Source of the DNA: Methylorubrum aminovorans
Lineage (GTDB): Bacteria > Pseudomonadota > Alphaproteobacteria > Rhizobiales > Beijerinckiaceae
Direction: 5' to 3'
DNA: 54,884 nt
Assembly (NCBI RefSeq): GCF_022179725.1
Contig: NZ_BPRC01000027.1
Location: 1-54,884 of the forward strand
The translations under genes and the position numbers were made by a program. This document shows positions 42,892 to 50,395 of the stretch, piece by piece. The notes beneath the pieces were generated by a model, which ran no database searches, had not been told where the DNA came from, and worked only from the letters and a program-made list of their open reading frames with translations. How positions within the stretch are numbered: the stretch's first letter is position 1; each line of letters starts with the position of its first letter.

Positions 42892-43251
42892 ATGATGCCG
42901 TTGCAGCAAGCGCAGCCGGTGACGAGCGCCGAGGCCCCGGGCAGCCTCGACCTGGAACTGTTGCTGGCCAATGCACGTGATGCCAGCGAGCTGCTGAAGG
43001 CTCTCGGCCACGAGGCGCGCCTTGTTATCCTTTGCCTGTTGGTCGAGGGCGAGCGCTCAGTCTCGGAACTGGAGCAACTGCTGAACCTGCGCCAGCCCGC
43101 CGTGTCCCAGCAGTTGGCGCGGTTGCGGGCCGACGATCTCGTCGAGGCCCGCCGCGACGGCAAGAACATCTACTATGCGCTGGCCCGGCCCGAGGTTCGC
43201 GAAATCATCGCTGCCTTGCACCGCGCCTTCTGCAACGGACGTACGCCGTAA
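42892..43251 (+). CDS. soxR: SoxR, ArsR-family repressor of the sox genes
   Basis: 119 residues with the ArsR winged helix: LLKALGHEARLVILCLLVEG, VSELEQLLNLRQPAVSQQLA (recognition helix) and ARRDGKNIYYALA. Two cysteines (VILCLL and RAFCNG) match the thiol-switch pair of SoxR/BigR repressors that sense reactive sulfur. It is co-directional with soxS and divergent from soxW-soxXYZABCD. It is convergent with the YeeE gene, 13 bases apart. Confidence 0.9.
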   Translation: MMPLQQAQPVTSAEAPGSLDLELLLANARDASELLKALGHEARLVILCLLVEGERSVSELEQLLNLRQPAVSQQLARLRADDLVEARRDGKNIYYALARPEVREIIAALHRAFCNGRTP

Positions 43252-43264
43252 CCTTTGAAGCCCC

Positions 43265-44326
43265 TCACGTATGTCGGTCTACGAGAAAGTAGAGACCCGC
43301 TCGGGCTCCGACGAGGATCGCGCCGAGGGCGAGCATCGAGCCGACCGACAGCGTCGAGAGACCGCTCAACCCCTGGCCGATGGTGCAGCCGAGGGCAGTG
43401 ACGCCGCCCGTGCCCATTAGGAACGCGCCGAGAAGGTGGCGCTTCACCTCCCGGGCATCGTCGGGCGCTTCCCAATAGAATTCGCCCGCTTGGCGTGCCG
43501 ACGCGAAAGATCCGACCAGGACGCCGAAGACCGAGGCCACGCCGAAATCGATCTTCGTGCCGCTCGCGAGCATGGCGTAGAGCAACGTATCGCCGACAGG
43601 TCGAGCGAAGCTGAAGGAGCCGACCGCCTGGGTCTCGAACTCGTCGAAGCCCGCGCTTCCGTTGGCCCACCATCCGGCGACGATCACACATCCGATCACG
43701 ATAGCGCCGACCAGCAGCCGCTTCGTCTCCCGGAAGGCGCCGCTCGTGAGCGCCGCGATACAGAAGCCGACGCCTACCACGACGCTCACGACAATGCGGC
43801 CCGCCTGATCGAGCCGCAGGAGAGCGCCGAGGCGCTGGCTTCCGAGATCGACGCTTAACGGCTCAGTAATCGTCACGCGCATGAGCGCCGTCACGCCGCT
43901 GATTGCCATATAGGCTGAGAGGCCGAGCACAAGCAGGACGAGGAGGGCTCGTAGGTCTCCCCCGCCGAGCCGAATGAGAGCCCCAAAGCTACAGGTCCCT
44001 ACGAGCGCCATCCCAAAGCCGAACATCGCCCCGCCGAGGATCATCGCGCCCCATTCCAAGCGCGGCCCCGTGTAGATCGACCGGGAGAGGTCGAGACCGG
44101 CAGCGGCTTCCAAAAGTTGGGTGCCGAGGATGGCGATGCCAATCGCCAGCAGCCAAGCACGCGCGCGGCGGGTGTCACGCGCGTAGACGGCATCCTCGAT
44201 GGCGCCGAGCGTGCAGAAGCGACCCCGCCGTGCGACCGTGCCGAGCAGTGCTCCAAGGGCGAGGCCGAGCGCCGCCCGGAGAAGGTAAGCAGGCAGCGTG
44301 TCCAACATCAGCCTAGATTCGTTCAC
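43265..44326 (-). CDS. YeeE/YedE (SoxT/TsuA-like) sulfur-compound transporter
   Basis: 353 residues from a GTG at 44326; an ATG at 44308 is an alternative start. About nine to ten membrane helices are visible. Conserved Cys motifs typical of the family are present: RRGRFCTLGAIEDAV, LVGTCSFGALIRLGGGD and TALGCTIGQGLSG. YeeE/TsuA takes up thiosulfate through such Cys relays, and related SoxT proteins sit beside sox genes. It starts 15 bases downstream of the sigma-factor gene and may be co-transcribed with it. Confidence 0.85.
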   Translation of the reverse strand: MNESRLMLDTLPAYLLRAALGLALGALLGTVARRGRFCTLGAIEDAVYARDTRRARAWLLAIGIAILGTQLLEAAAGLDLSRSIYTGPRLEWGAMILGGAMFGFGMALVGTCSFGALIRLGGGDLRALLVLLVLGLSAYMAISGVTALMRVTITEPLSVDLGSQRLGALLRLDQAGRIVVSVVVGVGFCIAALTSGAFRETKRLLVGAIVIGCVIVAGWWANGSAGFDEFETQAVGSFSFARPVGDTLLYAMLASGTKIDFGVASVFGVLVGSFASARQAGEFYWEAPDDAREVKRHLLGAFLMGTGGVTALGCTIGQGLSGLSTLSVGSMLALGAILVGARAGLYFLVDRHT

Positions 44327-44341
44327 CCTTGAAAGGCCTTG

Positions 44342-45064
44342 TCAAACGGCCGTGTGAGAATCGTAGCGTCTCGTGACGCACAGCGACGGAACAGTCTGCG
44401 TCAGGCTGGCGACAAGTTGGCTCCGTGCGCGGCTCACCCGGCTCTTGACGGTCCCTACCTGGCAGCCGAGGCGGGCTGCCGCCTCTTCGTAGGTGAAGCC
44501 TTCGGCCCCCACGAGCAGCAGCGCCTGGCGTTGCGGGAGCGGCAGCGTCCCGATGAGGTTCATCACGGCCCCGAGCGCCACGACGTGGTCCTGGTCCGGT
44601 GCCGCCGTAAGCGTCGCGGCGTGCGCGCCCTCGGCGTCCTCGACCTCGCGCCTGGCCTTGCGCATCTCGGTGTAGAACTGGTTGCGCAGGATCGTGAAGC
44701 TCCAGGCCGTGAAGTTGGTGCCGGGCACGAACTTCTCCCGGTTGGCCCATGCCCGGACCATCATCTCCTGCACGAGGTCGTCGGCGCGGGCCGCATTCGC
44801 GCAGAGGGACATCGCGAACGTCCGAAGCATCGGCAGCGCCCGGAGGAGATCGTCGCGGAACGTGACCCCGAGACGCTCGCCGGATGCGACCAGCGACGCC
44901 TCGAACCGCTCGACGAGGAGCGAGAGCCTCTCCGGGATGGCCGCGTGCTCGGCAACCGAGAAGTAATCCCGCAACGGACCCGTAAGATGGGCAGCGATGC
45001 CCGCCTTGGAGCAATCGCCGCTGGGCAAAGCCGTTGGATCGGCGGCATGCAAGGTGTCGGTCAC
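44342..45064 (-). CDS. EcfG-like ECF sigma factor with a NepR-like N-terminal extension
   Basis: 240 residues from a GTG at 45064; ordinary EcfG proteins have about 180. The sigma regions are clear: region 2 with RADDLVQEMMVRAWANREKF, VPGTNFTAWSFTILRNQFY, and region 4 with LIGTLPLPQRQALLLVGAEG and RLGCQVGTVKSRVSRARSQ. The N-terminal 65 residues (AAHLTGPLRDYFSVAEHAAI, PERLSLLVERFEAS) resemble the core of NepR, the anti-sigma of EcfG (LR-x2-Y ... iP-E/D-R-x3-LL). EcfG directs the general stress response in alphaproteobacteria. A built-in NepR-like domain would be unusual; the sigma call is firm, the NepR call is inference. Confidence 0.8.
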   Translation of the reverse strand: MTDTLHAADPTALPSGDCSKAGIAAHLTGPLRDYFSVAEHAAIPERLSLLVERFEASLVASGERLGVTFRDDLLRALPMLRTFAMSLCANAARADDLVQEMMVRAWANREKFVPGTNFTAWSFTILRNQFYTEMRKARREVEDAEGAHAATLTAAPDQDHVVALGAVMNLIGTLPLPQRQALLLVGAEGFTYEEAAARLGCQVGTVKSRVSRARSQLVASLTQTVPSLCVTRRYDSHTAV

Positions 45065-45158
45065 GGTCGGATGCCTTTTCGAGTGAGGGTAAGGTGCGAC
45101 GACCGCACGATGCATTCGTTGTGATGCGGAACCCCGAGCTTGACCGCCCGAACGGTCC

Positions 45159-45545
45159 TCAGGCGGGGTCGACCGAGGCCCCCGCCTTGACCAGTGCCGG
45201 AAAGCCCCCGGCAACGTGGGCGACCGGTCCGAGGCCCATGTCGTTGAGCACCTTGGCGGCCAGGGCCGACCGGTTGCCGGAGGCGCAGTAGAGTACCAGG
45301 CGCCTACCGCCGCCGAGCTCGGCCTTGTGGGTCGGGCTCTCCGGGTCGGCCTGGAACTCCAGGAAGCCGCGGGGCACATGGACCGCGCCGGCGATCCTGC
45401 CGGTCTTGGCCAATTCCTCGCCTTCGCGCACGTCGACGAGCATCGTGTCGGGCTGGCCGAGGCGTGCGAGCGCCTCCTCGGCCGACAGGGTCTCAACCTC
45501 GCGGTTGGCTTCCGCCACCAAATCCTTCGCGCTTCTCATGGTCAT
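45159..45545 (-). CDS. single-domain rhodanese sulfurtransferase
   Basis: 128 residues. The rhodanese fold shows MLVDVREGEELAKTGRIAGA, VHVPRGFLEF and the active-site loop VLYCASGNRSALAAKVLN, where the Cys carries persulfide. There is no signal peptide, so it acts in the cytoplasm. It follows the Blh gene by 11 bases and completes a sulfide-detoxification operon. The product probably moves sulfane sulfur from persulfides to acceptors. Confidence 0.9.
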   Translation of the reverse strand: MTMRSAKDLVAEANREVETLSAEEALARLGQPDTMLVDVREGEELAKTGRIAGAVHVPRGFLEFQADPESPTHKAELGGGRRLVLYCASGNRSALAAKVLNDMGLGPVAHVAGGFPALVKAGASVDPA

Positions 45546-45556
45546 GGCTTCCTCCG

Positions 45557-46468
45557 TCACTCGCCCCAGGCCGCGCCGTCGAGGGCGTCCAGCGGGATCT
45601 TCAGGTAACGCTTGCCGTTCGCCTCGGGCTCGGGCAGGCGGCCGCCTCGGATGTTCACCTGCAGGGAATGCAGGATGAGCTTGGGCATCGGCAGTTCGCG
45701 GTCGCGTGCCTCGCGCATGCGGACGAACGCCTCCTCGGTCGGGGCCTCGACGAGGTGCGGGTTCTCGGCCCGCTGCCGGGCGACCGTGCTCTCCCAGGCC
45801 GCCTCGCGCCCGCCCGGGCGGTAATCGTGCCCAGTGAACAGCCGTGTCTCGTCCGGCAGGGCCATGATGCGCTGGATGCTGCGCCAGAGCGCGTGCGCGC
45901 TGCCGCCTGGGAAGTCGGCCCGCGCCGAGCCGCTGTCGGGCATGAACAGCGTGTCGTGGATGAAGGCGGCGTCGCCGATCCGGTAGGCGATGGAGGCCAT
46001 GGTGTGGCCGGGCGTGAACATCACCTCGACGTCGAGGTCGCCGATCCGGAAGCGCTCGCCGTCGGCGAAGAGCCGCGACCACTGCGAACCGTCCGTCCGG
46101 AACGTGTCGGGCAGGTTGTAGAGCCCCTTCCAAAGCCGCTGCACGTCGACGACCTTCTCGCCGATGGCGGTCGGGACGCCGGTCTTGTCGTGCAGGTAGC
46201 CGGCCGCCGAAAAGTGGTCGGCGTGCGGATGGGTGTCGAGGATCCACTCCAGCTCGTAGCCCTCGCGCTCGATGTGGGCGAGCAGGGCATCGGCGGAGCG
46301 GGTCGCGGTCGCGCCGGACTTCGGATCGAAGTCGAGCACCGGGTCGATGATGGCGCAGCGCTTCGTCCCGGGATCGGCGACGACGTACTGGATGCTGCCG
46401 GTCGGCTCGTCATGGAAGCCGGTCACGATGGGACGCCCGCGCAGGGCTGCGATGGTCTGGTCCGACAT
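45557..46468 (-). CDS. blh: Blh-like persulfide dioxygenase (metallo-beta-lactamase fold)
   Basis: 303 residues. Metal motifs: DTHPHADHFSAAGYL, TPGHTMASIAY, HDTLFMPDSGSARADFPGGS and FTGHDYRPGG. The segment AWESTVARQRAENPHL after the last motif is typical of ETHE1/Blh persulfide dioxygenases rather than glyoxalase II. It oxidises glutathione persulfide to sulfite. There is no N-terminal DUF442 phosphatase-like domain, which some Blh proteins carry. It is 21 bases after the TauE gene. Confidence 0.85.
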   Translation of the reverse strand: MSDQTIAALRGRPIVTGFHDEPTGSIQYVVADPGTKRCAIIDPVLDFDPKSGATATRSADALLAHIEREGYELEWILDTHPHADHFSAAGYLHDKTGVPTAIGEKVVDVQRLWKGLYNLPDTFRTDGSQWSRLFADGERFRIGDLDVEVMFTPGHTMASIAYRIGDAAFIHDTLFMPDSGSARADFPGGSAHALWRSIQRIMALPDETRLFTGHDYRPGGREAAWESTVARQRAENPHLVEAPTEEAFVRMREARDRELPMPKLILHSLQVNIRGGRLPEPEANGKRYLKIPLDALDGAAWGE

Positions 46469-46489
46469 GAAACGCCTCCTTTTTCGGGT

Positions 46490-47299
46490 TCAGGTGTTGG
46501 CGCCGAGGAGCGGCAGGGCTCCGCGGGCGACGACGTACAGGCCGACCAGGATGACGAGGCCGGCGAAGGTGACGGTCAGGGCTCGCTTGCGCCCGGCGAG
46601 CCTCTGGCCGAGGCGCGTGCCGGCGAGGCCGCCGAGCACGCCTCCCAGGATGAACAGGCCGGCCAACGGCCAGTCGATCAGGCCGGAGGCGGCGTAGCTC
46701 GCGGCGGTCGCCGCCCCGAAGGCGCTGACCGCGACCAGCGAGGTGCCGATGGCCATCGGCAGCGGCATCGACGTCGCCAGCATCAGGCCCGGCACGATGA
46801 GGAATCCCCCGCCGATGCCGAAGAAGCCGGAGAACAGGCCGACCGCGAACCCGATGCCGAGCAGCCAGGGCAGGAGTACCGGGGCGTTGGCCTTCGTCAG
46901 GCGCACCTCGGGGTCGCCGTCACCGCGCCGCTTGCGCAGCATCAGGCCCCCGACCACGAGCATCACGACACCGAACAGGGCCAGGAGGCTCTGCCCGTCG
47001 ACCGCCTTCGCAGCGACCGAGCCGGCCAGCGCGCCGAGGACGCCGGCGACCGAGAATGCCGCCGCGCAGCGCCACTTCACGTTCCCCGCCCGCCATTGCG
47101 GGACGAGGTTGCCGGCCGCGCTGACCGACACCGCCAGGGCGCTGGTGCCGATCGCCACGTGTGGCGAGGACACGCCGACGACGTAGGTCAGGAGCGGGAC
47201 CGCCAGGATCGAGCCGCCCCCGCCGACGAGACCGAGGATCAGGCCGACGACCCCGCCCGAGCCGGCCGCGAGGCCGGATGTCAGCAGGCCGGGCGTCAT
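46490..47299 (-). CDS. TauE/SafE family sulfite exporter
   Basis: 269 residues from ATG 47299, with eight or so membrane helices. The repeated signature is visible twice: GLILGLVGGGGSILAVPLLT in the first half and GLFSGFFGIGGGFLIVPGLM in the second. In sulfide-detoxification operons this protein exports the sulfite made by the persulfide dioxygenase. Its start overlaps the stop of the preceding YeeE/YedE gene by 4 bases. Confidence 0.9.
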   Translation of the reverse strand: MTPGLLTSGLAAGSGGVVGLILGLVGGGGSILAVPLLTYVVGVSSPHVAIGTSALAVSVSAAGNLVPQWRAGNVKWRCAAAFSVAGVLGALAGSVAAKAVDGQSLLALFGVVMLVVGGLMLRKRRGDGDPEVRLTKANAPVLLPWLLGIGFAVGLFSGFFGIGGGFLIVPGLMLATSMPLPMAIGTSLVAVSAFGAATAASYAASGLIDWPLAGLFILGGVLGGLAGTRLGQRLAGRKRALTVTFAGLVILVGLYVVARGALPLLGANT

Positions 47300-47742
47300 G
47301 CGTCGGCTCCCTGGACCGCCGGCTTCGGGGCTGCCGCCGGAAGAAGGTGAAACGCCAGCATCCCGACGACCATGGCGACGACGAAGGTCACAGCTTGCGC
47401 CGGTGCGACCGTCAGCAGGGTGAGGGCGGGCCCCGGGCACAGGCCGGCGAGGCCCCAGCCGAGACCGAACACCGCGGCGCCGGCGATCAGGCGCGGGTCG
47501 AGGTCGCGCCGGGTCGGGATCTCAAGCCGGGAGGCGAGCAACGGCCGCCCACGGCGCCGCGCCACGAAATAGCCCGTCGCCGAGACCGCGACGGCGCCAG
47601 CCATCACGAAGGCGAGGCTCGGGTCCCAGCGCCCGGTCACGTCGAGGAAGGCGAGAACCTTGGCCGGATCAGCCATGCCGGAGACGAGGAGGCCGAGGCC
47701 GAACAGGAGACCGACGGCGAAGGCGGAGGCGGTCTTGGCCAT
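47296..47742 (-). CDS. YeeE/YedE family protein (C-terminal half type, DUF6691)
   Basis: 148 residues, four hydrophobic segments, starting MAKTASAFAVGLLFGLGLLV. The family motif GWGLAGLCPGPALTLL carries the conserved Cys. Two small proteins, this and the next one upstream, together correspond to one full-length YeeE. They are thought to move sulfur compounds across the inner membrane. It starts 3 bases after the preceding gene. Confidence 0.85.
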   Translation of the reverse strand: MAKTASAFAVGLLFGLGLLVSGMADPAKVLAFLDVTGRWDPSLAFVMAGAVAVSATGYFVARRRGRPLLASRLEIPTRRDLDPRLIAGAAVFGLGWGLAGLCPGPALTLLTVAPAQAVTFVVAMVVGMLAFHLLPAAAPKPAVQGADA

Positions 47743-47745
47743 GGC

Positions 47746-48171
47746 TCAGGCTCCGACGAGATGGCGCACGACGAGGACGGTCAGGATGGCGACGGCCATG
47801 AAGGTGCCGGTGGCGACCACGGAGCGGGGCGAGCCACGGCCGATGCCGCAGACACCGTGGCCGCTCGTGCAGCCGGCACCGAGGCGCGATCCGAACCCGA
47901 CCAGCAGACCGGCGACCACGAGCAGCGGGAACGAGGCATCCACCGTCAGCGGCGGCAGGCTGCCACCCAGGCCGGCGTAGGCGAACGGCGCCAGGACGAG
48001 TCCTGCCACGAAGGCGGCGCGCCAGCCCGTCTCGCGAGATGGCGGGGTTAGGAGGCCGCCGAGAATGCCGCTGATGCCGGCGATCCGTCCGTTGAGGAGC
48101 AGGAACAGGGCCGCGGAGGTGCCGATCAAGGCACCGCCGGCGAGGGCGCTGACAGGCGTGAAGCCGTCCAT
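47746..48171 (-). CDS. YeeE/YedE family protein (N-terminal half type)
   Basis: 141 residues from ATG 48171. Hydrophobic helices follow the order ALAGGALIGTSAALFLLLNG, FPLLVVAGLLVGFGSRLG, and the conserved AGCTSGHGVCGIGRGS with two Cys. It is the first gene of the five-gene sulfide operon (two YeeE/YedE, TauE, Blh, rhodanese). Its promoter region holds a BigR-type element at 48248-48278. Confidence 0.85.
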   Translation of the reverse strand: MDGFTPVSALAGGALIGTSAALFLLLNGRIAGISGILGGLLTPPSRETGWRAAFVAGLVLAPFAYAGLGGSLPPLTVDASFPLLVVAGLLVGFGSRLGAGCTSGHGVCGIGRGSPRSVVATGTFMAVAILTVLVVRHLVGA

Positions 48172-48247
48172 GGTGGTCGCTCCCAAACGGTGGTCCGGGG
48201 GATGCCCGGCGGGGCGCAAGGGACGTCCTCCCCTGCCAAACCAGAAC

Positions 48248-48278
48248 ATTAGATAACTCTTATTTAGCATCATCTAAT
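48248..48278. promoter_or_regulatory. candidate BigR operator of the sulfide-detoxification operon
   Basis: ATTAGAT (48248-48254) and ATCTAAT (48272-48278) form a 7-bp inverted repeat, and TCTTATTTAG (48258-48267) lies between them. The TCTTATTTAG ... ATC-CTAAT arrangement recurs at 54578-54599 in front of the BigR-like gene. It is 77 bases upstream of the first start codon, where it would cover the -10 region. The rest of 48172-48424 shows nothing recognised. Confidence 0.6.
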
Positions 48279-48424
48279 GGAATGGCAAGCGTGAAACCGA
48301 CGGCCTGGATTGGGACGCGCAGAGGGGGTGCGGTGGCGCACGGGCGCCTTCGCCTTTGGGCGGACGCCATCGTTGGCGTGGCATCGATGCCGACGGGAGG
48401 CTCGCCGTCTCCCGTTCGACCAAC

Positions 48425-48886
48425 TCAGGGATGGATGTAGGCGAACCCCATGCCCTGCAGCCGCGCCAGTTCGGCGACACCGCTCGGCACCACTTCGTCC
48501 TCGGTGACGCCGTAGAGCGTGTTGCGGTCGATCTTCCGCTCGCGCAGGGTATGGCCGCAGACGAGGAACCGAACGCCCATCCCCTTGAGGGCATCGATAC
48601 GGGCGGCGAGCTCCCTGTCGCTCGCGGCCGACTGGAAGAGCCCGACCCCGTCGCCGTGGCTCACCACGCGGATCTCAACGTGGGTCTTGCCCACGGTCTC
48701 GACGTGGTTGCGCAGATTGCCGAGCAGGCGCTTGAAGTAGGCGGCTCCGTCGGGGCCGCCGTCGTTGTGGTAGACCACCTTCTGGTCGGCGTAGTACCCG
48801 GCCGGCGCTTCCGGGCCGGCATGGGCGGCCCCTACGCCCAGGGTCGCAAGCACGACCGCGATCATCAGGCTCCTAAAGACCGTCAT
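48425..48886 (-). CDS. exported DsrE-like protein
   Basis: 153 residues from ATG 48886. The signal peptide is LMIAVVLATLGVGAAHA. The mature domain reads YADQKVVYHNDGGPDGAAYF, then HVEIRVVSHGDGVGLFQSAA and VRFLVCGHTLRERKI, the DsrE/DsrF-like fold with a Cys in LVCGHT. It probably binds or transfers sulfur in the periplasm. It overlaps the L,D-transpeptidase gene by 14 bases and ends a four-gene operon with DsbA- and DsbD-type genes. Confidence 0.7.
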   Translation of the reverse strand: MTVFRSLMIAVVLATLGVGAAHAGPEAPAGYYADQKVVYHNDGGPDGAAYFKRLLGNLRNHVETVGKTHVEIRVVSHGDGVGLFQSAASDRELAARIDALKGMGVRFLVCGHTLRERKIDRNTLYGVTEDEVVPSGVAELARLQGMGFAYIHP

Positions 48887-49724
48887 CGTCCGCCTCCCCG
48901 TCATAGGCCGGAGGCTCGGGTGCTTCCGACGCGCTGCGCGATAGGTTGTCGAGCCCCGCATGATCGAGGCCGTCGTCCGGCTTCGGTCCGGAGGATGCGC
49001 CGTTCCCGAGGCTGCCCGTCGTCTCCGGCGCTTTTGGCCGTGCGGCGTGGACGGTGCCTCGGGACCCGAGCACCACCACCTTCGTGCCGGTGGGGACGCG
49101 CCGGTGCAGGTCGATCACGTCCTGGTTCAGCATGCGGATGCATCCCGAGGACACCGCCTCGCCGATGCTCGATGGTTCCGTCGTGCCGTGGATACGGTAC
49201 AGCGTGTCCTTGCCGTCCTTGAACAGGTAGAGCGCCCTGGCGCCGAGCGGGTTCCTGTCGCCGCCCGGCATGCCGCCGGCCCAGCGCCCGTTCCGCTCCG
49301 GATCACGCCGGAGCATGTCGGGCGTCGGCGTCCAGCGCGGCCAGGACGCCTTGCGGGCAACGGTCGCCTCGCCGGTGAACTCGAATCCGGCCTTGCCCAC
49401 CCCGACCGCGTAGCGCATCGCCTTGCCGCCCTCCATGACGAGGAAGAGGAAGCGTTTGTATGGATCGACGACGAGGGTGCCGGGCAGCTCCTTTGACGGG
49501 TAGTCGACCAACTGGCGGACGTTGCGAGCCTTGAGGTCGCGCGGGTCGACCGCCTCGACCGGGAAGGGTTCGTCCGTGACGGCGGCGTACCGGCGCAAGA
49601 CCTCCGGGGTGATCTGCGGCCGGGCTTCCGCGACGGGGGCCGGAGCCCCCTGCGAGGTCGAGCAGGCGCCGAGCGCCGAGGCGAGCGCGATCAACGTCGT
49701 AAGGCGGAGGGGCCGCGGCATCAC
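48873..49724 (-). CDS. L,D-transpeptidase (YkuD) lipoprotein
   Basis: 283 residues from GTG 49724, or 282 from the ATG at 49721, which overlaps the preceding stop as TGATG and is the likelier start. A lipobox (ASALGACS) follows the signal, so it is lipid-anchored. The catalytic motif is HGTTEPSSIGEAVSSGCIRM with the active-site Cys. The N-terminal half of the domain reads LVVDPYKRFLFLVMEGGKAM. It makes 3-3 crosslinks in peptidoglycan or attaches proteins to it. The C-terminal 60 residues are Pro/Ser/Asp-rich and disordered. Confidence 0.9.
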   Translation of the reverse strand: MMPRPLRLTTLIALASALGACSTSQGAPAPVAEARPQITPEVLRRYAAVTDEPFPVEAVDPRDLKARNVRQLVDYPSKELPGTLVVDPYKRFLFLVMEGGKAMRYAVGVGKAGFEFTGEATVARKASWPRWTPTPDMLRRDPERNGRWAGGMPGGDRNPLGARALYLFKDGKDTLYRIHGTTEPSSIGEAVSSGCIRMLNQDVIDLHRRVPTGTKVVVLGSRGTVHAARPKAPETTGSLGNGASSGPKPDDGLDHAGLDNLSRSASEAPEPPAYDGEADDDGL

Positions 49725-50356
49725 GAGCGACCCCGCGCTCGGGCCTGGGCGACTGCCTGCCTGAAGCCGTCGTAATCGAGCGCCGCCGCGACCTTGAGTT
49801 GGCCAATCAGGAAGACCGGCGTTCCCTGGAGCCCCAGGGCGTCCGCCTGGTCGAGGTTGCGCTGGAGCAGGGCCGCGATCTCGGCCTGGTGCGCCTTCCG
49901 GTCCTCTTCCAGGCGGGCGACGTCGACGCCCGAGGCGGCCACCGCCTCCAGCATCCGCTCCTTCGGGATCTTGCGGCCCGGAATCCCCATGAGCGCGCGG
50001 TGCACTTCGTCGTAGCGGCCCTGGTACTTCGCCGCGAGGGCGAGTTGGGCGCCGTAGACGGAGGCGTCGCCGAGGATCGGCCAGTCCTTGTGGACGAGGC
50101 GGATGCGCCCGTCCGCCTTCACCAGACGGATGAGGTCGGGCTCGGCCTTCTTGCAGAAGGGGCAGTTGTAATCGAGGAAGGCGACGATGGTCAGGTCGCC
50201 CTTCGGGTTGCCCGAGACCGGCACCTCCGGGTCGTTGAGGATGGCGTTGGGGTCGACGCCCTGGGCGAAGGCCTCCTCGATGGGGGGCGCCAGCGACAAC
50301 AGGGCAGGCGCGAGCGCGACGGCGGGCATAAGGGCGAGCAGGGTCCTGCGGTCCAT
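49721..50356 (-). CDS. DsbA-family periplasmic thiol oxidoreductase
   Basis: 211 residues with a signal (ALMPAVALAPALLSLA). The thioredoxin site is FLDYNCPFCKKAEPD, the cis-Pro loop is LQGTPVFLIG, and the helical insertion (GIPGRKIPKERMLEAV) is of DsbA/DsbG type. It acts on disulfides of exported proteins, perhaps with the membrane DsbD just upstream (39-base gap). It could serve the L,D-transpeptidase Cys or c-type cytochromes. Confidence 0.85.
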   Translation of the reverse strand: MDRRTLLALMPAVALAPALLSLAPPIEEAFAQGVDPNAILNDPEVPVSGNPKGDLTIVAFLDYNCPFCKKAEPDLIRLVKADGRIRLVHKDWPILGDASVYGAQLALAAKYQGRYDEVHRALMGIPGRKIPKERMLEAVAASGVDVARLEEDRKAHQAEIAALLQRNLDQADALGLQGTPVFLIGQLKVAAALDYDGFRQAVAQARARGRS

Positions 50357-50395
50357 GGTGGTCTCCGTGAAACTTGGTTTGTCGAAAAGGGGGGC

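Noticed and set aside
45464..47350. 628-codon plus-strand frame opposite the sulfide operon
   Set aside because: It is rich in Arg/Gly/Ala/Asp without domains, and opposite blh and the TauE gene.
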